Below, in pieces: positions 46,790 to 56,421 of a DNA stretch of 64,000 nt (position 1 is the stretch's first letter; the number at the start of each line of letters is the position of its first letter). The stretch is from NCBI RefSeq assembly GCF_014873485.1, contig NZ_JADBDT010000001.1:2790001-2854000 (forward strand), in the 5' to 3' direction. The notes below the pieces were generated by a model. It was not told the DNA's origin. It worked only from the letters and a program-made list of their open reading frames with translations, and did no database searches. The DNA is from Sphingopyxis sp. OAS728 (GTDB taxonomy: Bacteria > Pseudomonadota > Alphaproteobacteria > Sphingomonadales > Sphingomonadaceae). A program made the translations under genes and the position numbers.

Positions 46790-49399
46790 TTAAAACTTCG
46801 CGCGCACGCCGACCGAGAACCGCCGCTCGGACAAGGCATAGCTGTTGAGCGCGGTCGTGTTGAAATTGCTATACTCGGTCGTCGCCGATTTTTTCGGCAT
46901 CAGATTCTGCGCCTGCAACGACAGCGCGATATTCTTGGTGATGTCGAGCCCGACCTGCGCATCGAGCTGCGAGCGCGAACCGACGAAGCTCGGCCGTCCT
47001 TCGGAGAATTCGAACACCGCCTCGTCGCGGTAATTGTATGCAATACGTGCCGAGAAGGGGCCCTTCTCGTACAGGCCGACGAGGTTGTAGCTGTTCTTCG
47101 ACACCGCGACGAGCGGGAAGCCCGCACTGTCTTCCGAATCCGAATAGGTATAGTTCGCGATCACCCCGAAGCCGTCGAGCGGCGAGGGCAGGAAATCGAA
47201 GAACTGCTGGATGCCGATTTCGAAACCCTTGATCTTCGCGCTCGAGAGGTTCTCGGGGCGCGAGAAGGTCAGCTCGCGGCCTTGCGGGTCGAGCGTGGTG
47301 TCGATGCCGGTGGTGACGAAGCTCGCGATGAAATTCTTGACGTCCTTGTAGAAGACGGCGCCCGAGATCAGCGAGCTCTTGGCCGTATAATATTCGAAGC
47401 TGACGTCGGCCTGCGTCGAGATTGGCGGCTCGAGATTCACATTGCCGCCGGTGACCGACAGGTTGGTCGCGTTGAAGAAGGTCGACGGCGCGAGGTCGGC
47501 GATCGAAGCACGCTGCATCGTCTGCGACCCCGACACGCGGATCAGGAAATCGTCGGTGACATTGAACGCGACGTTCGCGCTCGGCAGCACATTCGTATAG
47601 CGGTTCTTGTCGTTGCGCAGCGTGCTGACGGTGCCGACGTTGACATAGGAGTCGACCGACAGCCGCGTCGACGCGATGCGAACCCCGGCATTCGCCTTGT
47701 ACGGGATACCGGCAATCTCACCCTCGCCCGACACCATCAAATAGCCGGCGAGCGTCTTTTCGCTGAAATCATAATCGCGCTGGAGATTGGGCAGCAAGGT
47801 CGAGCGGCCGTTCGCATTCGGATTGGGCTCGGCCGCCTGCGCGCGGGTGAAGACATAATCAAAGGTCGGCGCGGTGCTCAGGAAGCTGCGCGGGAAGGTT
47901 CCCGGAATGTCCGAGAGGAAATCGCCCGCATCGACGAGCTTCAGATAGGGCTCGATCTCGGCGCGCGTTGGCGTCACCTGGCTACGGAACGCGTTCGAGC
48001 GCGCGTGGAGGTCGGTGTAGCGAACCCCCGCGGCGATGGTAACGCCGCCAGTTTCGTAGCTGACATCGAGCTTGCCCGTCCATTCGTCGAGCAGGCCGAG
48101 CAAGCGGTTGCTGCGCACGCCGTTGGTCGCGGGATTATAGGAGGCATAATTCGTGGGATTGAACGGCCCCGACAGCGTCAGCGACGGGATCGTCGTGTCG
48201 CGGAAATCGAACGCGCCGGGGACCAGCGCCGTGCCCTGCAAGGTGATGATCTGGATCGTCTGATCGATCGTGCCCTTGCTGTAATAGCCGTCGGCCTCGA
48301 TCGTCAGCCCGTTGTCGCCCTCATATTTGCCATTGAGGCCATAGAGAAAGCTTTCGGTCGGCTCGTTGCGGATCTGCCCCGCGGTGGTGACGGTGCCGTT
48401 GGCGTTGCCCGCGACGACCATGCCATCCTCGACGACGCGGTTGGTGACGGGGTTCGTGCCGGTGGGCAGGCGGAACGCGAAAAAGTCCTGGCGGCGCCCG
48501 GTCTTGAGCTTCGAATAAAGCGCGTCGGCGGTGATCGTGAATTCGGGGGTGACCTCGAACTGGATCGCGCCGTTGAGGCCGAGCCGCGAGCGGTCGACGG
48601 TGAATTCCTCATATTGCAGCAGCACCGGGGTCGGGAGCACGCCGCCGCCGACACCCGTATAGGTGCGGTTGAGGAAATTGTTGCGCTCGAACGTCTGCGT
48701 CTTCGAGGTGCGCTTCTGATATTCGCCGGCGATCATGACACCGATGCGGCCATCGGCGAATTTGGTCGTCGCGAAACCGGTGATCGCGGGTTCGAACTTG
48801 TCCGAATTTTCCGAATAGACCCCCTGCGCGCGGACCGAGATCGTCGGCTCCTTGAACGACAGCGGCTTGGGGGTAACAAGGTTCACCGTGCCGCCGAGCC
48901 CGCCCTCGGCATTGCTCGCCAGCGGCGATTTGCGCACCTCGAGGCGGCCGAACAGGCTGGAGGGGACCGAGTCGAGACCCGACGAGCGGCCGAGCTGGTC
49001 GTTCTCGGGCGGCGACAGGCGCGCCGACCAGCCGAGCAGGGTGCGTCCGTCGACCTCGACGCGGACCTGCTGCAGGCCGCGCACCGACACCGACTGGCCT
49101 TCGCCGAAAACGCGGGTGATCTGGACGCCGGTGACGCGCTGCAGCGCCTCGGCGACGTTGGCGTCGGGCAGCTTGCCGACATCTTCGGCGGTGATGACGT
49201 CCATCACCTGATCGGCTTCGCGCTTGATGTCGGCGGCTTGTTCGAGCGAGGCGCGAATACCGGTGACGACAATCGCGTCATTCTCTGCCGGCGCAGCGGC
49301 ATCCTGCGCATAGGCCGGCGACAGCGCCAGCGTCGCGAGCGACGCCCCGCCTGCCAGTTTCGCCAATGTACGGACACCCCGCCTTGCCTGAATAGCCAT
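46790..49399 (-). CDS. TonB-dependent receptor 2 (869 aa)
   Basis: Outer-membrane importer. Signal peptide ends ALSPAYAQ, TonB box region DAIVVTGIR, plug motifs AEDVGKLPDANVAEALQRVTG and SVSVRGLQQ, and a barrel ending in FSVGVRAKF. GGGAGG precedes ATG 49399 (MAIQAR), the same arrangement as in receptor 1; the frame continues 34 codons upstream without signal sequence. A clear promoter and operator lie 130-175 bases upstream. Co-directional with the beta-helix gene, so the pair probably takes up and processes a different pectin fragment from receptor 1. Confidence 0.95.
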   Translation of the reverse strand: MAIQARRGVRTLAKLAGGASLATLALSPAYAQDAAAPAENDAIVVTGIRASLEQAADIKREADQVMDVITAEDVGKLPDANVAEALQRVTGVQITRVFGEGQSVSVRGLQQVRVEVDGRTLLGWSARLSPPENDQLGRSSGLDSVPSSLFGRLEVRKSPLASNAEGGLGGTVNLVTPKPLSFKEPTISVRAQGVYSENSDKFEPAITGFATTKFADGRIGVMIAGEYQKRTSKTQTFERNNFLNRTYTGVGGGVLPTPVLLQYEEFTVDRSRLGLNGAIQFEVTPEFTITADALYSKLKTGRRQDFFAFRLPTGTNPVTNRVVEDGMVVAGNANGTVTTAGQIRNEPTESFLYGLNGKYEGDNGLTIEADGYYSKGTIDQTIQIITLQGTALVPGAFDFRDTTIPSLTLSGPFNPTNYASYNPATNGVRSNRLLGLLDEWTGKLDVSYETGGVTIAAGVRYTDLHARSNAFRSQVTPTRAEIEPYLKLVDAGDFLSDIPGTFPRSFLSTAPTFDYVFTRAQAAEPNPNANGRSTLLPNLQRDYDFSEKTLAGYLMVSGEGEIAGIPYKANAGVRIASTRLSVDSYVNVGTVSTLRNDKNRYTNVLPSANVAFNVTDDFLIRVSGSQTMQRASIADLAPSTFFNATNLSVTGGNVNLEPPISTQADVSFEYYTAKSSLISGAVFYKDVKNFIASFVTTGIDTTLDPQGRELTFSRPENLSSAKIKGFEIGIQQFFDFLPSPLDGFGVIANYTYSDSEDSAGFPLVAVSKNSYNLVGLYEKGPFSARIAYNYRDEAVFEFSEGRPSFVGSRSQLDAQVGLDITKNIALSLQAQNLMPKKSATTEYSNFNTTALNSYALSERRFSVGVRAKF

Positions 49400-49527
49400 C
49401 TTCATCCTCCCACGCCGACGACGGACAATGCCCGTTCGCCCATGATTTCCCAAAACGGTGGCGAAAGACGATCGACCCATCACGGCCCGACGCTTGGCCA
49501 CCCTCTTTTTATTTCGTTGCCGGATCT

Positions 49528-49541
49528 GGTAACCGGTGTCA
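49528..49541. promoter_or_regulatory. LacI-type operator, TonB receptor 2
   Basis: GGTAACCGGTGTCA, exact consensus. It begins four bases downstream of the -10 box on the minus strand and so covers the expected transcription start, the classical repression position. Confidence 0.82.
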
Positions 49542-49544
49542 CGA

Positions 49545-49574
49545 ATGATGCGGGAATTACCGGGCCGCTGTCAA
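49545..49574 (-). promoter_or_regulatory. Probable sigma-70 promoter of TonB receptor 2
   Basis: Minus strand: TTGACA at 49574-49569, an 18-base spacer, then CATCAT at 49550-49545. The LacI operator follows directly. Confidence 0.55.
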
Positions 49575-49581
49575 GCAATAA

Positions 49582-49614
49582 TTGTATGACAACTGCCAAG
49601 GTGGTATGACAACT
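49582..49614. promoter_or_regulatory. Tandem TTGT/TGGT-ATG-ACAA sites
   Basis: TTGTATGACAA (49582-49592) and TGGTATGACAA (49602-49612) share an 11-base direct repeat GTATGACAACT exactly 20 bases apart, just upstream of the receptor -35 box. Spacing of two helical turns suggests side-by-side binding by an activator or GntR-type protein. The core recurs ahead of uxaA at 30603. Confidence 0.45.
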
Positions 49615-49761
49615 TTGCCGTGATCGCCAATCGCGGCGTTCGATGAAAAAAATGTCGCAAATTGTCTCATCACGCCCATTGCACTTGCCAGCAGGGGGGC
49701 AATGGGTTGAATAGGCGCAAAACCTCCCTTTCCGTTGCGACCCGAAACGAGATTGACCTTT

Positions 49762-50940
49762 ATGCTGGACAAGAGGCCGCTGCTCCGCGCCGGAGCGCTG
49801 TGCGTCATCGCCCTGTCGCTGGCCGCCTGTACCGCCGAAGAAGAGAAGGGTGGCCGCGGCGCGCCCGAGGTCGGCTATGTCGTCGCCCGGATCGAGGCGG
49901 TGCCCGTAACCACCTCGCTCGGCGGACGCACCGTCGCGTTCGAGACGAGCGAGGTTCGCCCGCAAGTCACCGGCCTGATCCGCCGCCGCCTGTTCACCGA
50001 AGGCGGCTTCGTGCGCGCCGGCCAGCCGCTCTATCAGATCGACCCGAGCCTCTATCAGGCCAGCGTCGATCAGGCCGCCGCCAACCTCGCCAGCGCCCGC
50101 GCGAGCGCGCAGGCGGCCGAGGAACGTGCGCGCCGACTCGCACCGCTCGCCAAGATGCAGGCGGTCGCCGAGCAAGATTATACCGATGCGCTGGCCGAGG
50201 CGCGCATGGCGCGCGCCGCGATCGCGCAAAATAGTGCAGCGCTCGAAACCGCGCGGATCAACCTGCGCTTCGCCACGATCACTGCGCCGATCAGCGGCCG
50301 CATCGGGCGCAGCCTAGCGACCCCCGGCGCGCTCGTCAGCGCAAGCCAGGCGACCCCGCTCGCGACGATCCAGCAGACCGATCCGATGTATGTCGACATG
50401 CAGCAATCGAGCGCCGAGCTCACGACGCTGCGTCAGGCGATCGAGAGCGGCGGGGTGACCGCCGGCAGCGCGTCGGTGCGCCTGCGGCTCGAGGATGGCA
50501 GCGCCTATGGCCCGGTCGGCACCGTCCAGTTTTCGGAAGTGACGGTGAACGAGGCGACCGGCACGGTGACGCTGCGCGCACGCTTTCCCAATCCCCGCGG
50601 CGTGTTGCTGCCCGGCATGTTCGTGACCGCGCTGTTCGATCAGGCGGTGAACCCGGCGGCGATCCTGTTGCCGCAGGCCGCGGTGCAGCGCGATTTCGAT
50701 GGCTCGGCCTTCGTCTATCTCGTCGGCAAGGACAATAAGGCGGCACGGCGCAAAATCGTCGCCGATCGCACCTCGGGTGCCAACTGGGTCGTCACCGACG
50801 GGCTGAAGCCCGGCGACCGCGTGATCACGCAGGGGATCGGCAATCTGCGGCAGGGCGCGCCGATCCGCCCCGTGCCCGCAAGCAAGGCGCAAAGGGTCGG
50901 CGCTCCCAAGGGCGGCGACGCCCCGGCAAAGGGCAAGTAA
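49762..50940 (+). CDS. RND efflux periplasmic adaptor, lipoprotein (392 aa)
   Basis: Membrane-fusion protein linking pump and outer-membrane channel. Lipobox in CVIALSLAAC, then barrel-sandwich sequence SEVRPQVTGLIRRRLFTEGG and VRAGQPLYQIDPSLYQASVD, a coiled-coil hairpin rich in Ala (residues ~95-165), and RFATITAPISGRIG closing the lipoyl domain. The C-terminal membrane-proximal domain ends in a low-complexity Lys/Gly/Ala tail. Start at ATG 49762 by the signal peptide. Six bases before the pump gene. Confidence 0.93.
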   Translation: MLDKRPLLRAGALCVIALSLAACTAEEEKGGRGAPEVGYVVARIEAVPVTTSLGGRTVAFETSEVRPQVTGLIRRRLFTEGGFVRAGQPLYQIDPSLYQASVDQAAANLASARASAQAAEERARRLAPLAKMQAVAEQDYTDALAEARMARAAIAQNSAALETARINLRFATITAPISGRIGRSLATPGALVSASQATPLATIQQTDPMYVDMQQSSAELTTLRQAIESGGVTAGSASVRLRLEDGSAYGPVGTVQFSEVTVNEATGTVTLRARFPNPRGVLLPGMFVTALFDQAVNPAAILLPQAAVQRDFDGSAFVYLVGKDNKAARRKIVADRTSGANWVVTDGLKPGDRVITQGIGNLRQGAPIRPVPASKAQRVGAPKGGDAPAKGK

Positions 50941-50946
50941 CCCCTC

Positions 50947-53900
50947 ATGTCGCGCCTTTTCATCGACCGGCCGATCTTTGCATGGGTCCTGGCGATCATC
51001 GTCATGCTCGGCGGCGTGGGCGCGCTCTATCTGCTGCCGATCGAGCAATATCCCGACATTGCTCCGGCGCAGGTCAACATCCGCGCCACCTATCCCGGCG
51101 CCTCGGCCGAGACGATCGAGAACAGCGTCACGCAGGTGCTCGAACAGCAGCTGACGGGGATCGACGGCCTGCTCTATTTCAGTTCGCAATCGAGTTCGCG
51201 CGGACAGGCGAATATCACCGCGATCTTCGCGAAGGGCACCGACCCCGACATCGCGCAGGTGCAGGTCCAGAATAAGATCCAGTCGGCGCTGTCGCGCCTG
51301 CCCGCGCAGGTGCAGAGCCAGGGCATCCGCGTCACCAAGGCCAATTCGGACACGCTGCTGCTCGTCGGCGTCTATGACACCACCGACACGCGCTCGTTTC
51401 AGGATGTCTCCGACTATCTGTCGTCGAACATCCAGGACCCGCTGTCGCGCGTCGAGGGGGTCGGCGAGGTCAATATCTTCGGCGCGCCGCACGCGATGCG
51501 CATCTGGCTCAACCCGCAGCGGCTCGCTGCGGTGTCGTTGATGCCGAGCGACGTGATTTCGGCGATCACCGCGCAAAATAGCGAGGTTGCCGCGGGCGAA
51601 GTCGGCGGCTTGCCCTCACCACAGGGGCAGATGCTCAACGCGACCGTCACCGCCCAGTCGCGGATGCAGACCGCCGAACAATTCGAAAATATCGTCCTGA
51701 AGACGCTGACCGATGGTTCGACGGTGCGGATCAAGGATATTGCGCGCGTTGAGATCGGCGCCGAAAGCTATAGCACCGTCGTCCGTATCAATGGCCATCC
51801 GGGCGCCGGCATGTCGATCTCGCTGTCGCCCGGATCCGACGCGCCCAAGACCGCCGACCGGGTGAAGGCGCGCATGCAGGAACTGTCCGCCGATTTCCCC
51901 GACGGCCTGACTTACAGCTACGCCAATGATTCGACCGAGTTCATCAAGCTGTCGGTGAACGAAGTGCAGAAATCGCTGTTCGAGGCGATCCTGCTCGTGA
52001 TCCTCGTGATGTTCGTCTTCCTGCAAAGCTGGCGCGCGGTGTTGATCCCCGCGATTGCGGTGCCCGTCGTGCTGCTCGGGACCTTCGCGATCTTCTATAT
52101 GCTGGGATTCAGCATCAACACGCTCACCCTTTTCGGGCTGACGCTTGCGATCGGGCTGCTCGTCGACGACGCGATCGTCGTGGTCGAGAATGTCGAGCGA
52201 TTGATGGAAGAAAATCCCGGCATGTCGGCGCGCGATGCAACGATCCAGTCGATGAAGGAGCTGCAGGTCGCGCTGATCGCGATCGCGCTCGTGCTGTCGG
52301 CGGTTTTCATGCCGATGGCCTTTTTCGGCGGTTCGACCGGCGTTATCTATCGACAGTTCTCGGTTACCATCGTCTCGGCGATGGCGCTGTCGGTGCTCGT
52401 CGCCCTGATCCTGAGCCCTGCGCTCACTTCGACCCTGCTAAAGCCCAAGAGCCATGGCGATGCCCCTGCCGAAGGCGGCCGCTTTCCCCGCGTCCACGCC
52501 TTTTTCGAACGTGCCAAAAACGGATTCAACACGCGTTTCGACCATACGGTCGAGCGCTATGTCGGCAGCGTCACCAAGGTGGTCGACCGCAAATGGCTGT
52601 TCCTCGGCATCTATGTCGTCCTGCTCGCGCTGCTCGCCTTCCTTTTCCTGCGGCTGCCGAGCGGCTTCCTGCCCAATGAGGATCAGGGGCGTGTCCAGGT
52701 GCAGTTCCGCCTGCCCGCGGGCGCGACACAGGGCCGGACGCTCGAGGTCCGCGACGCTATCGAAAAATATTTGCTGACCGCGGAAAAGGCGAACACGCAG
52801 GCGCTGTTCCTTGTCGCGGGCGGCGGTGGCGGCGGCGGTGCGGTGGGCCAGAACACAGGCCAGGGCTTCGTCAATCTTACCCATTGGGATAACCGCCCGG
52901 GCGAGGACAACACCGCCGACGCGATCGCCGAACGCGCGCGCAAGGCGCTGAGCGGTCTTCGTGACGCCCAAATCTTTGCGCTCGTTCCCGGCGCGGTGCG
53001 CGGCCTCGGCGATTCGGCGGGCTTCACCATGCAGTTCCAGAACCGCAGCGGGATGAGCCGCGCCGAATTTGTCGAAGCGCGCGAAAAATTGCTCGCCGCG
53101 GCGAACGCGAATCCGAAGCTGACCTCGGTGCGCCTGTCCGACCTTCCCGACGTCGCGACGCTGAAGATCGACGTCGATACCCAGCGCCTCACCGCCTACG
53201 GCATCGACAATGCCGACGTGAACTCGACCCTCGCGACCGCATGGGGCGGCCGCTACGTCAACGACTTCATCGACAAGGGCCGCGTCAAGCGCGTCTATGT
53301 CCAGGGCGACGCCCCCTATCGCGCGAAGCCCGAAGACCTCGGCCAATGGTATGTCCGTTCGGCCGACGGGGAAATGTCACCCTTCTCTGCCTTTGCCAAG
53401 ACCGGCTGGTCGACGACCCCAAGCAGCAGCTCGCGTTTTCAGGGTGTGCCCGCGTTCGAAATCTCGGGTCAACCGTCCCCCGGAACCAGCTCGGGCGAGG
53501 CGATGGACGAGATGGAGCGGATGGCGAACGAAATCCCCGGAACCAGCGTCGCCTGGTCGGGCTCTTCCTATCAAGAGCGGCTTTCCTCGGGGCAGGCGCC
53601 GCTGCTCTATGGCCTGTCCTTGCTCGTCGTCTTCCTCTGTCTCGCGGCGCTCTATGAAAGCTGGTCGATCCCGTTCGCGGTGATCCTCGTCATCCCGCTG
53701 GGGCTGATCGGCGCGGTGTTCGCCGTGAACCTGCGCGGTCTCGAAAACGACGTCTATCTCCAGATCGGGCTGCTCACGACGATGGGGCTCGCCGCGAAAA
53801 ACGCGATCCTGATGATCGAGTTCGCCGAGCAGGAAGAGCGCAAGGGCAAGCGCGTGATCGAGGCCGCGGTCGCCGCGGCGCGCATCCGCCTGCGTCCGAT

Positions 53901-54150
53901 CCTGATGACGAGCTTCGCTTTCATCTTCGGCGTGCTGCCGCTCGCGATCGCGACCGGCGCGGGCGCGAACAGCCGCGTCGCGATCGGCACCTCGGTGATC
54001 GGCGGCATGCTCACCGCCGCCTTCCTCGCCATCTTCTTCATCCCGCTCTTCTTCGTCCTCGTCCGCCGCGGCGTGCGCGACGGGCTGGCGGCGGTGCGCG
54101 CGCGCTTCGGCAAGAATAAGGGCGAAGGCGCGGCGGAGGTGCCGGCATGA
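50947..54150 (+). CDS. RND multidrug efflux pump, AcrB/MexB-like (1067 aa)
   Basis: Inner-membrane trimeric proton-drug antiporter of the HAE1 type. N-terminal MSRLFIDRPIFAWVLAIIVM; porter-domain segment PAQVNIRATYPGASAETIEN; proton-relay pair DD in GLLVDDAIVVVENVERLM (TM4); duplicated second half with 12 helices in total. The Gly-rich stretch GGGGGGAVGQNTGQGF replaces a porter loop of AcrB. Length is usual for the family. Overlaps the channel gene by four bases (ATGA). No local regulator gene is present. Confidence 0.95.
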   Translation: MSRLFIDRPIFAWVLAIIVMLGGVGALYLLPIEQYPDIAPAQVNIRATYPGASAETIENSVTQVLEQQLTGIDGLLYFSSQSSSRGQANITAIFAKGTDPDIAQVQVQNKIQSALSRLPAQVQSQGIRVTKANSDTLLLVGVYDTTDTRSFQDVSDYLSSNIQDPLSRVEGVGEVNIFGAPHAMRIWLNPQRLAAVSLMPSDVISAITAQNSEVAAGEVGGLPSPQGQMLNATVTAQSRMQTAEQFENIVLKTLTDGSTVRIKDIARVEIGAESYSTVVRINGHPGAGMSISLSPGSDAPKTADRVKARMQELSADFPDGLTYSYANDSTEFIKLSVNEVQKSLFEAILLVILVMFVFLQSWRAVLIPAIAVPVVLLGTFAIFYMLGFSINTLTLFGLTLAIGLLVDDAIVVVENVERLMEENPGMSARDATIQSMKELQVALIAIALVLSAVFMPMAFFGGSTGVIYRQFSVTIVSAMALSVLVALILSPALTSTLLKPKSHGDAPAEGGRFPRVHAFFERAKNGFNTRFDHTVERYVGSVTKVVDRKWLFLGIYVVLLALLAFLFLRLPSGFLPNEDQGRVQVQFRLPAGATQGRTLEVRDAIEKYLLTAEKANTQALFLVAGGGGGGGAVGQNTGQGFVNLTHWDNRPGEDNTADAIAERARKALSGLRDAQIFALVPGAVRGLGDSAGFTMQFQNRSGMSRAEFVEAREKLLAAANANPKLTSVRLSDLPDVATLKIDVDTQRLTAYGIDNADVNSTLATAWGGRYVNDFIDKGRVKRVYVQGDAPYRAKPEDLGQWYVRSADGEMSPFSAFAKTGWSTTPSSSSRFQGVPAFEISGQPSPGTSSGEAMDEMERMANEIPGTSVAWSGSSYQERLSSGQAPLLYGLSLLVVFLCLAALYESWSIPFAVILVIPLGLIGAVFAVNLRGLENDVYLQIGLLTTMGLAAKNAILMIEFAEQEERKGKRVIEAAVAAARIRLRPILMTSFAFIFGVLPLAIATGAGANSRVAIGTSVIGGMLTAAFLAIFFIPLFFVLVRRGVRDGLAAVRARFGKNKGEGAAEVPA

Positions 54151-55550
54151 TCCGCACCCGCATCCTGCTGGTGGCCGGCACGCTGATGCTCGCCGGCTGC
54201 TCGCTCGCGCCGAAGACGGTGTTGCCGGCGCCGCCCGTCCCGCAAAGCTGGCCCGCCGGCGACGCCTATCTGCTGCAGAGCGAGGCGGCGCTGCCGATCC
54301 TCTCGTACAAAAGCGTCTTCACCGACCCACGGCTGCAATCGCTCGTCGATCAGGCGCTCGCGAACAACCGCGACCTCCGCGTCGCTTACGCCAATGTCGC
54401 CGCGGCGCGCGCGCAGGTTCGCGTCACGCGGTCGGGGCAATTCCCCGAACTCGGGGTGAACGCGGGCGCAGGTTATTCGGATAGCGGCAACGGGAACGGC
54501 AGCGGCGACTTCTCGCTGCGCGGCGGGATCACCGCCTTCGAACTCGACCTGTTCGGCAAGCTCGCCAATGCGACCGAGGCCGACCGCAATCGCGCACTCG
54601 GCACCGAGGCGGCGTCGCGCACCGTGCGCCTCGCGCTGATCGCCAATCTCGCCGACGCGTGGGCGACCTATGGCGCCGACCGCGACCTGCTCAAGATCGC
54701 CGAGGACACCGCCGCGAATGCGCGCGAAAGCGTGCGGCTGACCAGGGCGCGGCTCGACGGCGGTGTCGCGCCGCGCACCGACCTGCGCCAAGCCGAACAG
54801 ATTCTCGCGACCGCCGAGGATTCGATCGCGCAGCAACGAACCGCGCTCGCGCAGGACGAGAATCTGATCCGCCTGCTCGTCGGCGGCGATATCGACCGCG
54901 CGCGGCTCCCCGCGAGCCTCACCGAAGTGACGCCTTCGATCGTGTCACTGCCCGCCGGGGTCAGCTCCGAAATATTGCTCCGCCGCCCCGATGTGATCGA
55001 GGCCGAATATGGCCTGCGCGCAGCCAACGCCGATATCGGCGTCGCGCGCGCGCAGCTCTTCCCGTCGATCTCGCTGACCGGACTGCTCGGTTTTGCCAGC
55101 AATGCATTGGGCAGCCTGTTCGACAGCGGATCGTTCAACTGGTCGGCGGGCGGCGATGCCACCGCGACGATCTTCGACGCGGGCGGCCGCCGCGCCGGGG
55201 TCGCGGTCAGCGAAGCGCAGCGCGACGCCGCGCTCGCCGGCTATGAAGGCGCGATCCAGACCGCGTTCCGCGAGGTCGCCGACGCGCTCGCGGTGCAGGG
55301 CACGATATCCGAACGCGTCCGCGCCGCCGCCGCGAACACCGAAGCCGCAAGCGACACGGCAACGCTCACCGATGCGCGCTACAAGGGCGGGGTCGACAGC
55401 TTCCTGTCCAGCCTCGATGCGCAGCGCAGCCTCTATTCGGCGCGGCGGAGCGAGATCGGGACGCAATTGCTGCTCGTCAGCACGCGAATCGCGCTGTTCC
55501 GGGCGCTCGGCGGCGACAGCAGCGCGGGGACCGAAACAGCCGCGCGCTAA
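54147..55550 (+). CDS. Outer-membrane efflux lipoprotein, NodT/OprM family (467 aa)
   Basis: TolC-type channel. Lipobox in TLMLAGCSLAP, followed by PVPQSWPAGDAYL. Two structural repeats, each with AYANVAAARAQVRVTRSGQFPE-like and GLRAANADIGVARAQLFPSI helices. Typical SLLR-type sequence SSEILLRRPDVIEAEYGLRA is present. Starts at the ATGA junction with the pump. Completes a self-sufficient tripartite efflux system; substrate range is unknown. Confidence 0.94.
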   Translation: MIRTRILLVAGTLMLAGCSLAPKTVLPAPPVPQSWPAGDAYLLQSEAALPILSYKSVFTDPRLQSLVDQALANNRDLRVAYANVAAARAQVRVTRSGQFPELGVNAGAGYSDSGNGNGSGDFSLRGGITAFELDLFGKLANATEADRNRALGTEAASRTVRLALIANLADAWATYGADRDLLKIAEDTAANARESVRLTRARLDGGVAPRTDLRQAEQILATAEDSIAQQRTALAQDENLIRLLVGGDIDRARLPASLTEVTPSIVSLPAGVSSEILLRRPDVIEAEYGLRAANADIGVARAQLFPSISLTGLLGFASNALGSLFDSGSFNWSAGGDATATIFDAGGRRAGVAVSEAQRDAALAGYEGAIQTAFREVADALAVQGTISERVRAAAANTEAASDTATLTDARYKGGVDSFLSSLDAQRSLYSARRSEIGTQLLLVSTRIALFRALGGDSSAGTETAAR

Positions 55551-55612
55551 CCCCTTATAGTCGCACCATTTCCTGACCCTTCTTGACAAGCGCCATCGCG
55601 AGAGCGCTAATA

Positions 55613-55627
55613 GAACATATCAGGAAC
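55613..55627 (-). promoter_or_regulatory. LexA box (SOS), GTTC-N7-GTTC
   Basis: GAAC-ATATCAG-GAAC on the plus strand is GTTC-N7-GTTC on the minus strand, the alphaproteobacterial LexA direct repeat (known). It ends three bases before the imuA ATG, so LexA would block the start of the mutasome transcript. Confidence 0.85.
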
Positions 55628-55629
55628 AA

Positions 55630-56421
55630 ATGATGCGCGATTCGTCTTCCCGACTCGCCGGGCTGCGCCAACGCATCGCCCGGCTGGCCACCAGTGGTGG
55701 CTTCGAAAGCCGCCCGGCCGAAGGCTGGCTGGCGAGCGGACACGCGCGCTTCGACGCCGGGATCGGCGGCGGGCTTGCAACCGGACGCACCCATGAATTT
55801 TTCGCCGCCGACGCGCTCGACGCGACGAGTGCCGCCGCCTTTGCGGCGCTCATGGCCTTGCGCACCCCGGGCAAGGCGCCGCTGATCTGGCTGCGCACAA
55901 GCGATGCCGGCAAGCGCGCCGGCCATATCTACGCCCCCGGCATCGCCGAACTCGGCGGCGACCCCGACCGGCTTTTGCTCGTCGAGACCGCCGATCCCAA
56001 GATGCTGCTCGCCTGCGCCAACGATGCGATCCGCTGCGCCGGGTCGGCGGCAGTGATCGTCGAAAGCTGGGGGAAATTCCCCTTGCTCGACCTCACCGCG
56101 GGCCGCCGCCTCGCGCTCGGCGCGCGCGATGCCGGGACGACCTTGTTGATGCTCCGCCTCAATGCCGTACCCGCACCGAGCGTCGCCGAAACGCGCTGGA
56201 ACGTCGCCGCCGCCGCGTCGCATGCCCTCGAAGCCAACGCCCCTGGCGCCCCCGCCTTCGACCTCGAATTGCTGCGCTGGCGCGGCGGCCCGGCTGGCCA
56301 GCGCTGGCGATTGGACTGGAACCATGACGAAAAAAGTTTTGGGGACCCGGCGCTATCTGGCGCTCTTCTTCCCCTTCCTGCCCGCCGAGCGATGGCTTCG
56401 CACGGCGCCGCGGCCGCCTGA
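55630..56421 (+). CDS. imuA: ImuA, SOS mutagenesis accessory protein (263 aa)
   Basis: RecA-like fold protein of the translesion mutasome. Conserved blocks are GLATGRTHEFFA, LIWLRTSDAGKRAGHIYAPG and AVIVESWGKFPLLDLTAGRR. It binds ImuB and RecA in related bacteria (known). Start ATG 55630 or 55633, directly behind the LexA box. The 3' end overlaps imuB by 98 bases, a long overlap often seen for this pair in GC-rich genomes. Confidence 0.9.
   Translation: MMRDSSSRLAGLRQRIARLATSGGFESRPAEGWLASGHARFDAGIGGGLATGRTHEFFAADALDATSAAAFAALMALRTPGKAPLIWLRTSDAGKRAGHIYAPGIAELGGDPDRLLLVETADPKMLLACANDAIRCAGSAAVIVESWGKFPLLDLTAGRRLALGARDAGTTLLMLRLNAVPAPSVAETRWNVAAAASHALEANAPGAPAFDLELLRWRGGPAGQRWRLDWNHDEKSFGDPALSGALLPLPARRAMASHGAAAA

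Larger units (their letters stand above)
49400..49761. other. 362-base divergent intergenic region, TonB receptor 2 / efflux adaptor
   Basis: Holds no gene. From left to right it carries the receptor leader, the LacI-type operator (49528), a likely minus-strand promoter (49545-49574), two GTATGACAACT direct repeats 20 bases apart (49584 and 49604), and then about 150 bases of leader for the efflux operon in which I see no clear site. Confidence 0.6.

Noticed and set aside
46658..49609. 983-residue plus-strand open frame
   Set aside because: Antisense to TonB receptor 2 and crosses its promoter; shadow frame.
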